Positions 1 through 9,071 are shown, counted from the first letter of the stretch. The stretch is DNA of 32,459 nt from Betaproteobacteria bacterium (GCA_025362135.1 JANYHZ010000061.1:1-32459), one strand, 5' to 3'. The notes: a model not told the origin generated them from the sequence alone. Numbers and translations are program-made.

Positions 1-53
1 ATTCCTCTCAACAGCACCATCCGGGCGTATCAATTTGTCGCTTGCTGGAATTT

Positions 54-128
54 GCCCGCATAGCTCAGGGGTAGAGCAACCGCCTTGTAAGCGGTAGGTC
101 GTCAGTTCGAATCCGACTGTGGGCACCA
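54..128 (+). tRNA. tRNA-Thr, anticodon UGU
   Basis: A complete 75-base cloverleaf can be read. The acceptor arm GCCCGCA (54-60) pairs with TGTGGGC, and the anticodon stem ACCGC/GCGGT encloses the loop CTTGTAA with anticodon TGT. A T-arm with TTCGAAT follows, and the 3' CCA is encoded (126-128). TGT reads ACA, so the charge is threonine. It lies shortly upstream of dsbD on the same strand. Confidence 0.95.
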
Positions 129-245
129 ACTTTCATCGAGCGCATTCGGGGTATCGGGAACGTCATGCGAACTTCATACTCCAACATGGATGATGCTGCA
201 CCACCTGCTCCCCGTCCGTCTCCAGCCATCAACGCTACCGCCTGC

Positions 246-2414
246 ATGCGACCCAGAAATCAATTCATAGCGGCCTTCTGCATTCTAGTCTTCGCGTCTA
301 ATGGCTCGTTCGCAGCACCTGTCAAGACACCGCACGTTGAGGCGGAAATTATTGCGCGCGATGCCGCCGTGCAGCCGGGACGGCCGATCGAGGCAGCACT
401 GCGCCTGAAAATCATTGATCACTGGCACACCTACTGGCGAAATCCAGGGGATTCCGGGCTACCGACGAAATTAACTTGGTCGTTGCCGGTTGGTATCACA
501 GCCGGGGCGATTGTTTGGCCTTACCCCAAGAAGTTGCCGCTGGGGCCGCTAATGAATTTTGGCTACGAGGGTGAAGCGCTCCATCTTGTAACTTTGCAAA
601 CAGCTAGTGACTTGAAACCGGGCCAGAATCTGACTCTCAAGGCAAGAGCTGAATGGTTGGTTTGTAGCGACGTATGCATTCCCGAGAGCGCGGACCTGGC
701 GATTTCTCTGCCGGTCTTGGCCTCAGCGCCCCTGCGCGACGCCCGCTGGGAAAAGGTCTTTTCGGAGGCGCACGCTGCGCTCCCGGGCACGCTCAAAGGC
801 TGGAAGACCGACGCATCGGTTGCGAACGGCAAATTCAGCCTCACGTTAACGCCTCCCCCAGGCGAAGTTGTAGCACCTGGAGAATTCTCGTTTTACCCTT
901 TGCGCGAAGACATCATCGCCAATGCCGGCAAGCAGATTTCAAGCAAAACCAATGATGGCTTTCGCCTGCAAATTCCGCTGGCTGACTCGGTTAATTTAAC
1001 ACTCAAGTCTTTGGACGGTGTGTTGGTGAGCCAGCATGGTTGGGGCAAGACACAACCCGGGAAGGCGGTTGAAATTTCTGCGCCCATAACGTCCTCCAAA
1101 GCGATTTCGAAGCTTTCCGATCTAAAATCGGGCGCAACCGCTGGCGCACAAAATGGGGTTCAAGATGGCCGCGAGCTTGGTTTGGCAATTGCGCTTATTT
1201 TCGCCTTCGCAGGCGGAATGATCCTGAATCTGATGCCCTGTGTTTTTCCAATACTCGGAATCAAGGTCATGGGCTTTGTGCAGCATGCACAAGGCGATCC
1301 GAGTCGCCTGAAGGGGCAAGGGTTGGCGTTTTTAGGCGGCGTGGTAGTTTCATTTTGGGCGCTCGCAGGGTTGTTGCTCGCGTTGCGCGCAGGCGGTGAA
1401 TCCATTGGATGGGGATTTCAGTTGCAATCACCCGCATTTGTGACGTTGCTGGCGATACTGTTTTTGCTCATGGCGCTAAATCTGAGTGGTATTTTTGAGT
1501 TCGGAATGCGTTTGCAATCTGCAGTTGGCACCCTCCAGACACACCGCAAGCGTGGCCCGATGATTGAGGCATTCTTGTCAGGCGTGCTTGCCACCATTAT
1601 CGCGACTCCGTGCACGGCACCGTTCCTGGGTGCGGCGTTGGGCTATACGCTTGCACAGCCGACTTCCGTGTCCCTCCTTGTCTTCACGGCAGTGGCGTTT
1701 GGAATGGCCACTCCTGTGCTGATTTTGTCGATTTTCCCAGGCTGGCTGCGGCACTTGCCAAAGCCCGGTATCTGGATGGACACCTTCAAGCAATCCATGG
1801 CTTTCCCGTTATTCGCAACAGTCGCGTGGCTGACGTGGGTGCTGGGTTCGCAGCAGGGCAATGATGGCGTCGGCGTGTTGTTGTTCGGCATGGTCGTCAT
1901 CGCGCTCGGCGCGTGGCTCTACGGACATTGGCAGATCAAAAAGCCCATTCGTGCGCTTGTCGCGGCCATTTCGTTGCTGCTCGCTGGCCTGATAATCGCG
2001 TGGCCGGGCATCACGCCGCCGCGAACTGATCGCGGCCCAGTCACAAGCGACGCGAAAGAGGCTTGGGTGCCATTTTCCAAACAAACCGTTGCCGATTTTC
2101 GCGGCCAAGGTCGCACGGTCTTTATCGACTTCACCGCAACTTGGTGTATCACTTGTCAGGTAAACAAACGTATCGCGCTCAATGACAAAGCAGTCTTGCA
2201 GAAGTTTACCGATATGAATATCGTCCGCGTGAAGGCCGACTGGACCATAAAGGACCCCGCGATTACCGATGCGCTCGCTGAGTTCGGACGCAACGGCGTC
2301 CCACTTTACGTACTTTACCCTGCAGAAGGAGCGCCCCAAATTCTGCCTGAAATTTTGACGCCCGCTATCGTATTGTCGGCGCTCGAAAAGTCACGTGCCC
2401 CTGCGACACAATAG
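246..2414 (+). CDS. dsbD: Protein-disulfide reductase, DsbD/ScsB type
   Basis: This membrane protein passes electrons from cytoplasmic thioredoxin to periplasmic thiol proteins. With the start at 246 it has 722 residues and opens with a normal signal peptide ending near SFA-A. The 165 ATG would put 27 hydrophilic residues before that signal, so 246 is preferred although no strong ribosome site precedes either. Three redox cysteine pairs are visible: C140/C144 in the periplasmic N-terminal domain (WLVCSDVC), C332 (LMPCVFP) and C456 (ATPCTAPF) in the membrane domain of about eight helices, and C634/C637 in the C-terminal thioredoxin domain (TWCITC). The WLVCxxxC N-terminal motif resembles the ScsB branch more than classical DsbD. 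dsbA lies 27 kb away on the other strand. No transcriptional link to lptC is evident, because 131 bases separate them. Confidence 0.93.
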   Translation: MRPRNQFIAAFCILVFASNGSFAAPVKTPHVEAEIIARDAAVQPGRPIEAALRLKIIDHWHTYWRNPGDSGLPTKLTWSLPVGITAGAIVWPYPKKLPLGPLMNFGYEGEALHLVTLQTASDLKPGQNLTLKARAEWLVCSDVCIPESADLAISLPVLASAPLRDARWEKVFSEAHAALPGTLKGWKTDASVANGKFSLTLTPPPGEVVAPGEFSFYPLREDIIANAGKQISSKTNDGFRLQIPLADSVNLTLKSLDGVLVSQHGWGKTQPGKAVEISAPITSSKAISKLSDLKSGATAGAQNGVQDGRELGLAIALIFAFAGGMILNLMPCVFPILGIKVMGFVQHAQGDPSRLKGQGLAFLGGVVVSFWALAGLLLALRAGGESIGWGFQLQSPAFVTLLAILFLLMALNLSGIFEFGMRLQSAVGTLQTHRKRGPMIEAFLSGVLATIIATPCTAPFLGAALGYTLAQPTSVSLLVFTAVAFGMATPVLILSIFPGWLRHLPKPGIWMDTFKQSMAFPLFATVAWLTWVLGSQQGNDGVGVLLFGMVVIALGAWLYGHWQIKKPIRALVAAISLLLAGLIIAWPGITPPRTDRGPVTSDAKEAWVPFSKQTVADFRGQGRTVFIDFTATWCITCQVNKRIALNDKAVLQKFTDMNIVRVKADWTIKDPAITDALAEFGRNGVPLYVLYPAEGAPQILPEILTPAIVLSALEKSRAPATQ

Positions 2415-2466
2415 ACAGGGAACCATTTCAAATGCATGCGTGATATTGGACGGGCGGAAGAAATTT

Positions 2467-2488
2467 TGGTGCGCATACTTGCGCACCA
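2467..2488. other. Perfect hairpin between dsbD and lptC
   Basis: TGGTGCGCA (2467-2475) and TGCGCACCA (2480-2488) form a perfect 9-bp stem with the 4-base loop TACT. No T-run follows on either strand, so a simple intrinsic terminator is not supported. It may be an mRNA structure or a protein site 58 bases before the lptC start. Confidence 0.45.
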
Positions 2489-2545
2489 TCGCTTGAAAAT
2501 GGCGCTATCATCTTCGTTCCCAATGATCTGTATTGCTACCAATCC

Positions 2546-3127
2546 ATGAGTGCTCGCTCCCTTCCTTCCCTTCCAATAGCCGTGCTCGCGGCCTTGGTAG
2601 CGCTGACGTTTTGGCTGAATCAATTTGTGCAGGCTCCCCGTACGCGCACCGATGGCAACAAGCGACACGATCCAGACTTGGTCGTGGAAAACTTCACCGC
2701 GCAGGCTCTCGGGCCGACGGGCGACGTGCAATATACGGTCAAGGCGGCGAAGATGGCGCATTTTCCGGATGACGACTCATCTCTGCTGGAGAGGGTGGTT
2801 TTCACCGCTTTGCACCCCGATTTGCCGCCAATCGTTGCCGAGGCACCACGCGGCAGGCTGCTCGCCGGGACTGATGAGGTTATTATGGAGGGTGGTGTGC
2901 TGGTTACGTCTGAAAAAACGAAAAAGTATCAGCCGCTCAGGTTGTCCACGCCGACACTTAATATATTTCCAGGCAAGAATATCGCGCGATCTACGGATGG
3001 CGTGCGACTTGACAGTCCTTCAGGCCAACTCACGGCGCGCAGGATGGAGCTGAACAGTCTCACAAGACGAGTTCGGCTCGAGCAAGGGCGCGCATCCTAT
3101 CAACAACCTCAATCGACGACGCAATGA
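2546..3127 (+). CDS. lptC: LPS export protein LptC
   Basis: LptC is the bitopic inner-membrane component that receives lipopolysaccharide from LptB2FG and hands it to LptA. The 193-residue protein has one N-terminal membrane helix (about residues 8-28) followed by a periplasmic beta-rich LptC domain with the family pattern of a 'PxPPxxVEAPRG/D-like' strand (DLPPIVAEAPRG) and 'STPTLNIFPGKNIARSTDGVRLDSP'-type repeats split over strands. Length is normal for the family. Its TGA overlaps the lptA start by four bases (ATGA), so the two are translationally coupled. kdsD and kdsC, usual upstream partners in betaproteobacteria, are absent and dsbD stands there instead. Confidence 0.92.
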   Translation: MSARSLPSLPIAVLAALVALTFWLNQFVQAPRTRTDGNKRHDPDLVVENFTAQALGPTGDVQYTVKAAKMAHFPDDDSSLLERVVFTALHPDLPPIVAEAPRGRLLAGTDEVIMEGGVLVTSEKTKKYQPLRLSTPTLNIFPGKNIARSTDGVRLDSPSGQLTARRMELNSLTRRVRLEQGRASYQQPQSTTQ

Positions 3128-3720
3128 GAAACCCGACCGAAGGAATATGCCGCTGTGTGGAGCTGATTCTGGTCGTGATCGGCCCTTTGCTTGCGGCCAA
3201 CGCCCACGCGGAGCAGGCAGATCGAAAGAAACAAACAGATATCGTTTTCGACGTCGCAACGGTTGATCAAAGCAAACGGGTCCGGACGTTGGAGGGTAAC
3301 GTTGTTCTCACCAAAGGCACCATGCGTTTCGCGGCGGAACGAATGATCGTCAACGAAGACGAGGCGGGCTATGTAACCGCTCAGGCCTTTGGCGGGCCAA
3401 ATGGTCAAGTCGCGTTCAGACAGAAACGCGAAGGTAGCAACGAATTGATGGAAGGCGTTTCTGATCGCGCGGAATACGATGAGAAAGCCGATACCTTGAA
3501 GCTTCTGTCCCGTGCTCGGCTGAAGAGTGGCGGGGACGAATTGAAAGGCGAGTACATTTACTATAACTCCGTCACTGAAGTAATGCAGGTACGCAATGCC
3601 ATTCCGGACGCAAAGGGATCGGTGGCAACAGGGGGCAGCTTCAACCGTCCCACCATCACGATCCAGCCGAAATTGCTGGACGAAAAATCCAAACAATCCC
3701 CACCCGCCAAAACCAACTAG
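3124..3720 (+). CDS. lptA: LPS transport periplasmic protein LptA
   Basis: LptA forms the periplasmic bridge that carries lipopolysaccharide from LptC to the LptD/E translocon. The 198-residue product has a signal peptide with a hydrophobic core at about residues 12-26 and probable cleavage after NAHA (residue 29). The OstA/LptA jelly-roll follows, recognisable by VRTLEGNVVLTKGTMRFAAERMI-like strand repeats and the YDEKADTLKLL segment. It starts inside the lptC stop codon and is followed 27 bases later by lptB, matching the conserved lptC-lptA-lptB order. No key segment seems to be missing. Confidence 0.93.
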   Translation: MRNPTEGICRCVELILVVIGPLLAANAHAEQADRKKQTDIVFDVATVDQSKRVRTLEGNVVLTKGTMRFAAERMIVNEDEAGYVTAQAFGGPNGQVAFRQKREGSNELMEGVSDRAEYDEKADTLKLLSRARLKSGGDELKGEYIYYNSVTEVMQVRNAIPDAKGSVATGGSFNRPTITIQPKLLDEKSKQSPPAKTN

Positions 3721-3747
3721 GCATCCGATTCTCATCGCAATACCAAG

Positions 3748-4521
3748 ATGAACAAGCCCTCAGAAACACCATTCGCCGCGATAACGGTGCTCGATCAAAA
3801 GAGTGTTTTGCGCGTAGACGGCCTGCGCAAATCCTATCGCAACCGGATGGTGGTGGCCGACGTTTCTTTTTCGGTAGAGAGCGGCGAAGTCGTCGGCCTG
3901 TTGGGACCAAATGGTGCCGGGAAGACCACCTGCTTCTACATGATTGTGGGGCTCGTGCCTGTCGATGGGGGTCGGATTTATCTGGACGGCAATGACTTGT
4001 CGCGCTTACCGATTTTTCGTCGATCTCGGCTTGGGCTGTCCTATCTGCCCCAAGAGGCCTCAATTTTTCGCAAGCTTACCGTCGCTGAAAATATTCAGGC
4101 GGTACTGGAATTACGCGATTTGACGAACGAGGAAATCGACGCCAAACGCGAGTCTTTGCTCGAAGAATTACACATAGAACACCTGAGAAGTAGCCCCGCT
4201 ATTAGCCTCTCTGGCGGAGAACGGCGGCGTGTTGAGATCGCGCGTGCGCTCGCGGTTGAGCCGCGTTTTATTTTGCTGGACGAGCCTTTTGCCGGGGTAG
4301 ACCCAATCGCGGTCATTGATATTCAGGAAATCATCAGTTTCCTCAAGAATCGAGGCATCGGCGTCCTCATCACCGACCACAATGTACGAGAAACGCTCGG
4401 TATTTGCGATCACGCCTACATCATCAATCAGGGTACTGTTTTGGCGTACGGTAAGCCCGCAGAAATCATCCGTAATGAAGCGGTGCGCAAAGTTTACCTG
4501 GGAGAAAATTTCCGCTTGTGA
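3748..4521 (+). CDS. lptB: LPS export ABC transporter ATPase LptB
   Basis: LptB is the cytoplasmic ATPase that powers LPS extraction from the inner membrane. All ABC motifs are intact: Walker [10 protein letters not shown] (residues 53-61), signature LSGGE starting at residue 154, Walker B FILLDEP with D178/E179, and the H-loop histidine H211 (ITDHN). At 257 residues it is about 15-20 residues longer than Escherichia coli LptB because of an N-terminal extension before [11 protein letters not shown]; an internal start could remove it, but none has a clear ribosome site. rpoN follows after 24 bases, a conserved neighbour. Confidence 0.95.
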   Translation: MNKPSETPFAAITVLDQKSVLRVDGLRKSYRNRMVVADVSFSVESGEVVGLLGPNGAGKTTCFYMIVGLVPVDGGRIYLDGNDLSRLPIFRRSRLGLSYLPQEASIFRKLTVAENIQAVLELRDLTNEEIDAKRESLLEELHIEHLRSSPAISLSGGERRRVEIARALAVEPRFILLDEPFAGVDPIAVIDIQEIISFLKNRGIGVLITDHNVRETLGICDHAYIINQGTVLAYGKPAEIIRNEAVRKVYLGENFRL

Positions 4522-4545
4522 CGTAAAAGCGGCGTCAGATCTCCC

Positions 4546-6030
4546 ATGAAACAAAGTCTCCAGCTCAAGCTCTCCCACCACCTGACGTTGACGCCGCAAT
4601 TGCAGCTGTCAATTAAGCTACTGCAGCTTTCGACGATCGATTTGAATCAGGAACTGGAACGGTATTTACTCGAAAACCCACTGCTCGAGCGGGTGGACAT
4701 AAGCGGGGAGCCGGTTGATCTCGCCACGAACTTTGGCAATGGCAGCGATTACAGTTCTACCCAGTCGAACGAAGCGTCGGCTTCTGCCGTGACAGAAGCC
4801 GAATCGGGGGCGAGTGAAGATCGGGGCGACCACGCCTTCGATGCCTCCATGGATGACGGCAGTAACTACGCCACTGCATCGCGACGCAGCGATGACGATG
4901 AAGACGGCGAATTTTCACAAATGGCGGCCGCTGAACCGACGCTCCAGGAGAGCCTGATCAATCAACTTACACTAATGCCTCTACCAGAGCGCGACAAGCG
5001 TCTCGCGATGATTCTGATAGCGCATCTCGATGAAGACGGTTATCTAACTCAGGATATGGATGACCTGTGCGCGATGATTGCCGAGCACATGGAGGTCGAG
5101 CCCGATGATCTACAAATTGCCTTGCGCCGTGTGCAGGCCCTCGAGCCAACAGGTGTCGCAGCGCGTTCGCTATCGGAGTGCCTCGCCTTGCAACTCAGGG
5201 CGCTTCCGGGCGATACCCCGCATCGCGACCGCGCGTTTCAAGTCGTCGATCAGCACCTGGATATTCTGGCGTCGCGCGACTTCGCCAAGTTGAAGCGTCT
5301 GCTCCGCTGCGATGATCAAGAGGTCAAACAAGTGCGGGAGTTGATCGTATCGCTTGATCCAAAACCCAGTCGAAATTTCGGTCAGGGCGATATCCGTTAC
5401 GTGATAGCCGATGTTGTTGTCAAGAAAATCGGCGGCAAATGGACCGCCCAACTCAATTCCGAGGCCATGCCAAGACTCCGCGTAAACAAGTTATATGCGG
5501 ATTTGCTCCACAAAAGCCGCAATGGCGACGGAAAGAATCTTGCTGGCCAACTTCAGGAAGCTCGTTGGCTGATAAAGAACGTCCAGCAACGGTTCGACAC
5601 CATATTGCGCGTGACGCAAGCCATCGTTGAGCGCCAGCGACATTTCTTCGATCACGGGGAAGTTGCGATGCGTCCGCTGGTGCTACGCGAGATTGCGGAT
5701 CAGGTTGGGCTGCATGAGTCGACGATTTCAAGGGTGACAACGCAAAAATACATGCTCACACCAAGAGGAATTTTTGAACTGAAATATTTCTTCGGCTCAA
5801 GCGTCGCGACCGATGAGGGCGGTGCCTGCTCTTCCATTGCCATCCGAGCACTCATCAAGCAATTGGTTCACGCAGAGGACACAAAAAAACCACTGTCAGA
5901 TCACCGGATTTCGGATATTCTGGGACAGCAGGGAATTGTTGTGGCCCGGCGTACAGTAGCCAAGTATCGCGAAGCGATGCAAATCCAGCCAGCAAACTTG
6001 CGAAAGTATTTTGGTAGTAGCGCTTCTTAA
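4546..6030 (+). CDS. rpoN: RNA polymerase sigma-54 factor
   Basis: Sigma-54 directs RNA polymerase to -24/-12 promoters that need an activator ATPase. The 494-residue protein has the glutamine/leucine-rich region I at the N terminus (residues 1-50, ending in LENPLLE), an acidic, low-complexity region II (about 60-130, rich in D, E, S), the core-binding domain, a helix-turn-helix region (LHESTISRVTTQKYM) and the RpoN box ARRTVAKYRE at residues 467-476. All regions are present and full length. It follows lptB closely, so it is probably transcribed with the LPS export genes, as in many proteobacteria. Confidence 0.96.
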   Translation: MKQSLQLKLSHHLTLTPQLQLSIKLLQLSTIDLNQELERYLLENPLLERVDISGEPVDLATNFGNGSDYSSTQSNEASASAVTEAESGASEDRGDHAFDASMDDGSNYATASRRSDDDEDGEFSQMAAAEPTLQESLINQLTLMPLPERDKRLAMILIAHLDEDGYLTQDMDDLCAMIAEHMEVEPDDLQIALRRVQALEPTGVAARSLSECLALQLRALPGDTPHRDRAFQVVDQHLDILASRDFAKLKRLLRCDDQEVKQVRELIVSLDPKPSRNFGQGDIRYVIADVVVKKIGGKWTAQLNSEAMPRLRVNKLYADLLHKSRNGDGKNLAGQLQEARWLIKNVQQRFDTILRVTQAIVERQRHFFDHGEVAMRPLVLREIADQVGLHESTISRVTTQKYMLTPRGIFELKYFFGSSVATDEGGACSSIAIRALIKQLVHAEDTKKPLSDHRISDILGQQGIVVARRTVAKYREAMQIQPANLRKYFGSSAS

Positions 6031-6187
6031 AATGTAATGGGTATTTCGTAGCGCAGTAGGTCAAACCGTAGTGCATTGGTAGATTAAGTGTGTTGCTCAC
6101 AATGATGTTATTCATGTAGTTAACTTGCACAGGCTGCGCAGCGCGTTCTCAGAATTGCGCTGGCACCTTTAGAAAGGAGATTGGCAA

Positions 6188-6517
6188 ATGAACTTGAACA
6201 TGACCGGCCATCACCTCGAAATCACTCCGTCAATACGTGATTACGTGTCCTCCAAGATGACCAGAATCAACCGGCATTTCGATCACGTGATAGACGTAAC
6301 CATGATTTTAAGCGTCGAAAAACTACGCCAGAAAATCGAAGCCAACGTACACCTTTCCGGCAAGGATATCTTTGTCGAAAGCGAGAACCCGGACATGTAT
6401 GCGGCGATTGATCTCCTGGTGGACAAACTTGATCGGCAGATCATCAAACATAAGGAAAAAGTCAAAAACAAACATGACATTTCGGCGCTGAAACGAATCC
6501 CCTCAGACCCCCAATAA
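6188..6517 (+). CDS. hpf: Ribosome hibernation-promoting factor
   Basis: HPF binds the 30S subunit in slow growth or stationary phase and promotes inactive 100S ribosome dimers or silencing. The 109-residue product is of the short HPF type: a single YfiA-fold domain beginning MNLNMTGHHLEITPSIRDYV, with the usual basic tail and no long C-terminal dimerisation domain. A strong ribosome site (AAAGGAG, about 6173-6179) decides the start. A 157-base gap separates it from rpoN, so it may also have its own promoter. ptsN follows, as is typical. Confidence 0.95.
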   Translation: MNLNMTGHHLEITPSIRDYVSSKMTRINRHFDHVIDVTMILSVEKLRQKIEANVHLSGKDIFVESENPDMYAAIDLLVDKLDRQIIKHKEKVKNKHDISALKRIPSDPQ

Positions 6518-6523
6518 ACGAAT

Positions 6524-6546
6524 GCGGCCGGTATCATGCCGGTCGC
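6524..6546. other. Hairpin after hpf
   Basis: GCGGCCGG (6524-6531) can pair with CCGGTCGC (6539-6546) over a 7-base loop, with one imperfect pair. No T-run follows, so it is unlikely to be a strong terminator. It could protect the 3' end of an hpf transcript or separate hpf from ptsN. Confidence 0.4.
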
Positions 6547-6562
6547 GACTTCGCGCCACCCG

Positions 6563-6568
6563 TATAAT
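6563..6568 (+). promoter_or_regulatory. Candidate -10 element for ptsN
   Basis: A perfect TATAAT lies 134 bases before the chosen ptsN start, within CGTATAATTTCC. No convincing -35 hexamer is seen at 16-18 bases upstream, so the promoter assignment is tentative. Confidence 0.35.
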
Positions 6569-6702
6569 TTCCACACCAGTGTTTTTGCAATCGTATATCC
6601 CTTGTCACGCAGCGCCCAGTGGCGTCAAAAAAGCGTTATCCTGCGTGCCTTTTCCGGCGGACCGGCAACCAACGCTTCTCAATCCGTACTTTCGTATCCT
6701 CC

Positions 6703-7188
6703 ATGAATTTCATTAGCAAAACGTTATCGGCTTCGCGTGTTGCACTTGACGTTGATCTCACCAGCAAAAAGCGTCTGTTCGAACAAGTTGGCCTGATGTT
6801 CGAGAATGAAAATCGAATCGCAAGAGCCAGTGTTTTTGACGCGCTTTTCGCCCGCGAAAAGCTGGGTTCGACCGGGTTGGGCTTTCAGGTCGCCATTCCC
6901 CACGGGCGCATAAAAAACTTGCGCGACACCGTTGCGGTGTTTGTTCGGGCCAAGGATGGCATCCCTTTTGAATCGCCAGATGGCGAACCGGTGCGCTTGG
7001 TTTTCGCAATGCTGGTTCCCGAACACGCCACGGAACAGCATTTGAATATGCTCTCGGAGCTTGCGCAGATATTTAGTGACGCTGAACTGCGCGACGCTCT
7101 GTTGCTGGAACCTGATCCCGCTTCGATCCACAAACTTTTGACAGAATGGTCGCCGTATGCCGCGATTAAGCGTACAGCAACTCTTTGA
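6703..7188 (+). CDS. ptsN: PTS IIA-like nitrogen regulatory protein PtsN
   Basis: EIIA-Ntr is the terminal phospho-acceptor of the nitrogen phosphotransferase system and regulates partners according to its phosphorylation state, for example potassium transport and sigma-54-related functions. The 161-residue product is normal length, and the phospho-histidine is H67 in VAIPHGRI. An ATG at 6619 would add 28 basic residues unlike the family, so 6703 is chosen, though its ribosome site is weak. Its last 32 bases overlap the start of hprK in another frame, so the two are probably co-translated. Confidence 0.9.
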   Translation: MNFISKTLSASRVALDVDLTSKKRLFEQVGLMFENENRIARASVFDALFAREKLGSTGLGFQVAIPHGRIKNLRDTVAVFVRAKDGIPFESPDGEPVRLVFAMLVPEHATEQHLNMLSELAQIFSDAELRDALLLEPDPASIHKLLTEWSPYAAIKRTATL

Positions 7189-8170
7189 GGATAGACGCGA
7201 AAAGCTGCAACTGACCTGGATCGCCGGTCAAAAGGGTGCTTCGCGCGAACTCACGCACGAAGCACTCAACCGCCCAGGAGTCGGCCTGGTTGGACACTTG
7301 AATCTCATTCACCCGATCATGATGCAGGCCCTGGGATCGAGCGATCTCGAATACCTGAGTACCCAACCCGCGATGGCTCGCAGCGAGAGTTTGAATGCGC
7401 TCTGTACCGGCGAGACAATTTGCATTTTTTTGTGCGACGGAGCCGACGCGCCAGACTTTCTAATCGAAACGTGTGATCGTCACGCCACACCGTTGTTCCT
7501 TTCACAAAAGCAAAGCCGCGTGTTCGTCAATTTGCTCCGGCCCTACCTACAACGCGAGTTATCCGAAGTTACCTCCAGTCATGGTGTATTTCTCGATGTT
7601 CTTGGCTTCGGCACGCTGATTACAGGCGATTCACAAATAGGCAAGAGTGAGCTTGCACTGGAATTGATTTCGCGCGGCGCGGGACTGGTGGCGGATGATG
7701 CCGTGGAACTGTATCAAGTAGGGCCTGAAACCATTCAGGGCCGATGCCCTGCACTGCTGCGCGATTTTCTTGAGGTTCGCGGGATCGGGGTCCTGAATAT
7801 CAGGGCCATCTTTGGTGAAACTGCCGTTCGACCGCGAAAGACACTGCGGTTGATCGTTCATTTGGAGCGACCGACCGACGAATATTTCCACGGCCTTGAT
7901 CGATTGCAGACAAAATCGAGCGCCACATCAATTCTCGGCGTTGAAATTCCGACCGTTACATTGGCTGTGGTGGCGGGTCGTAACCTTGCCGTTCTGGTCG
8001 AGGCGGCAGTAAGGCATTACATCCTGCAAACGCGCGGCTACGACTCCACCAAAGATTTCATTGACCGCCATGAAGAGGCAATGCGAGAGCAGTCTGGCAG
8101 CGTAGCGAGTGACAATGCCGCTAGGCGATTAGGCGACACGAGCGCATTTCGTGCTTATGGCACTGAATGA
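7157..8170 (+). CDS. hprK: HPr kinase/phosphorylase
   Basis: HprK phosphorylates or dephosphorylates HPr on serine and so links carbon or phosphate status to the PTS and regulators. The 337-residue protein begins with the well conserved MPRLSVQQLF...LTWIAG, which supports the 7157 start inside the ptsN 3' end. A substrate-sensing N-terminal domain is followed by the kinase domain with P-loop GDSQIGKS (157-164), VADD after it, and the HprK signature EVRGIGVLNI. The P-loop carries Q160 where most relatives have glycine, but the GxxxxGKS pattern is kept. rapZ follows 43 bases downstream. Confidence 0.94.
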   Translation: MPRLSVQQLFEDRREKLQLTWIAGQKGASRELTHEALNRPGVGLVGHLNLIHPIMMQALGSSDLEYLSTQPAMARSESLNALCTGETICIFLCDGADAPDFLIETCDRHATPLFLSQKQSRVFVNLLRPYLQRELSEVTSSHGVFLDVLGFGTLITGDSQIGKSELALELISRGAGLVADDAVELYQVGPETIQGRCPALLRDFLEVRGIGVLNIRAIFGETAVRPRKTLRLIVHLERPTDEYFHGLDRLQTKSSATSILGVEIPTVTLAVVAGRNLAVLVEAAVRHYILQTRGYDSTKDFIDRHEEAMREQSGSVASDNAARRLGDTSAFRAYGTE

Positions 8171-8213
8171 ACGCCCTAATTCGCGACATATTATCCAGCA
8201 GCCGGAAAACGTG

Positions 8214-9059
8214 ATGCAGCTCATTCTTCTCAGTGGCCTGTCGGGTTCCGGCAAAAGCGTGGCATTGAACGCTTTGGAAGATGCCGGTTACTTCGCGGTG
8301 GACAATCTTCCTGCCAGCCTGATTAATGCGCTCATCAATTCAATCAAGGCGAATAGTGACAAGGTGGCCATTAGCATCGACGCGCGAACTGGTGAGACAA
8401 TTGAGACGCTTCCAGCGACAATCGGGCAGCTGGCCGCCGATGGCATTGATTGCCGCGTTATTTTTCTCGAGGCAAGTGACGAAGCGCTGGCACGAAGGTT
8501 CTCCGAGACGAGACGTCCCCACCCACTCGTCGAAAAGTTTCCGGGTGACGTGATTGCCTGTATCAAGGAAGAACGTCGCGTTCTCGCGGAAATCGCCGAA
8601 CTGGGATATCGCATGGATACGTCAGAAGTGAGCCCGAACGCGTTGCGGGGATGGATCAAGGACTGGCTGAAGGTTGATCGCAACCGGATTGCGCTGGCAT
8701 TCCAGTCTTTTGGATTCAAACATGGCATTCCAATCGACGCTGACTTCGTATTCGACGTACGTTTCCTGCCAAATCCGTTTTACGATCCCCTGCTAAGGCC
8801 GCTTACGGGCAAGGACGCACCGGTAAAGGCATTTCTCCAGACAGATTTGAACGTGGCACACCTCATTGATGACATCGCATCTTTTTTGATTCGCTGGCTA
8901 CCGTCATTCATGGGCGACAATCGCGCTGCGTTGACAATTGCCATCGGTTGCACTGGCGGACAACACCGCTCTGTTTATGTCGTGGAAGAATTAGGTCATC
9001 GATTTGGTTCTGACCAACAGGTACTGATTCGACATCGGGACCTGTTCAGTACACATTGA
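8214..9059 (+). CDS. rapZ: RNase adapter protein RapZ
   Basis: RapZ is a nucleotide-binding protein that in enterobacteria binds GlcN6P and small RNAs and controls glmS. In other bacteria it links cell-envelope metabolism to PTS state. From 8214 it has 281 residues, close to the usual 284. It shows Walker A GLSGSGKS at residues 8-15, a Walker B-like DVRFLPNP, and the C-terminal IGCTGGQHRSVYVVEEL. An upstream in-frame ATG at 8151, inside hprK, would add 21 unusual residues. A GTG at 8211 is also possible. The hprK-rapZ order is conserved in betaproteobacteria. Confidence 0.93.
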   Translation: MQLILLSGLSGSGKSVALNALEDAGYFAVDNLPASLINALINSIKANSDKVAISIDARTGETIETLPATIGQLAADGIDCRVIFLEASDEALARRFSETRRPHPLVEKFPGDVIACIKEERRVLAEIAELGYRMDTSEVSPNALRGWIKDWLKVDRNRIALAFQSFGFKHGIPIDADFVFDVRFLPNPFYDPLLRPLTGKDAPVKAFLQTDLNVAHLIDDIASFLIRWLPSFMGDNRAALTIAIGCTGGQHRSVYVVEELGHRFGSDQQVLIRHRDLFSTH

Positions 9060-9071
9060 GAGATTTTCTTG

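Noticed and set aside
65-247. Minus-strand open frame over tRNA-Thr
   Set aside because: Its sequence is the reverse reading of the tRNA gene and the start of dsbD; a common artefact.
1809-2339. Long minus-strand open frame inside dsbD
   Set aside because: It lies wholly within a well supported gene and shows no domain or ribosome site.
6120-6187. Possible sigma-54 promoter before hpf (TGGCAC at about 6160)
   Set aside because: The needed TTGC at the -12 position is absent after TGGCAC-N5, so the match is only half.
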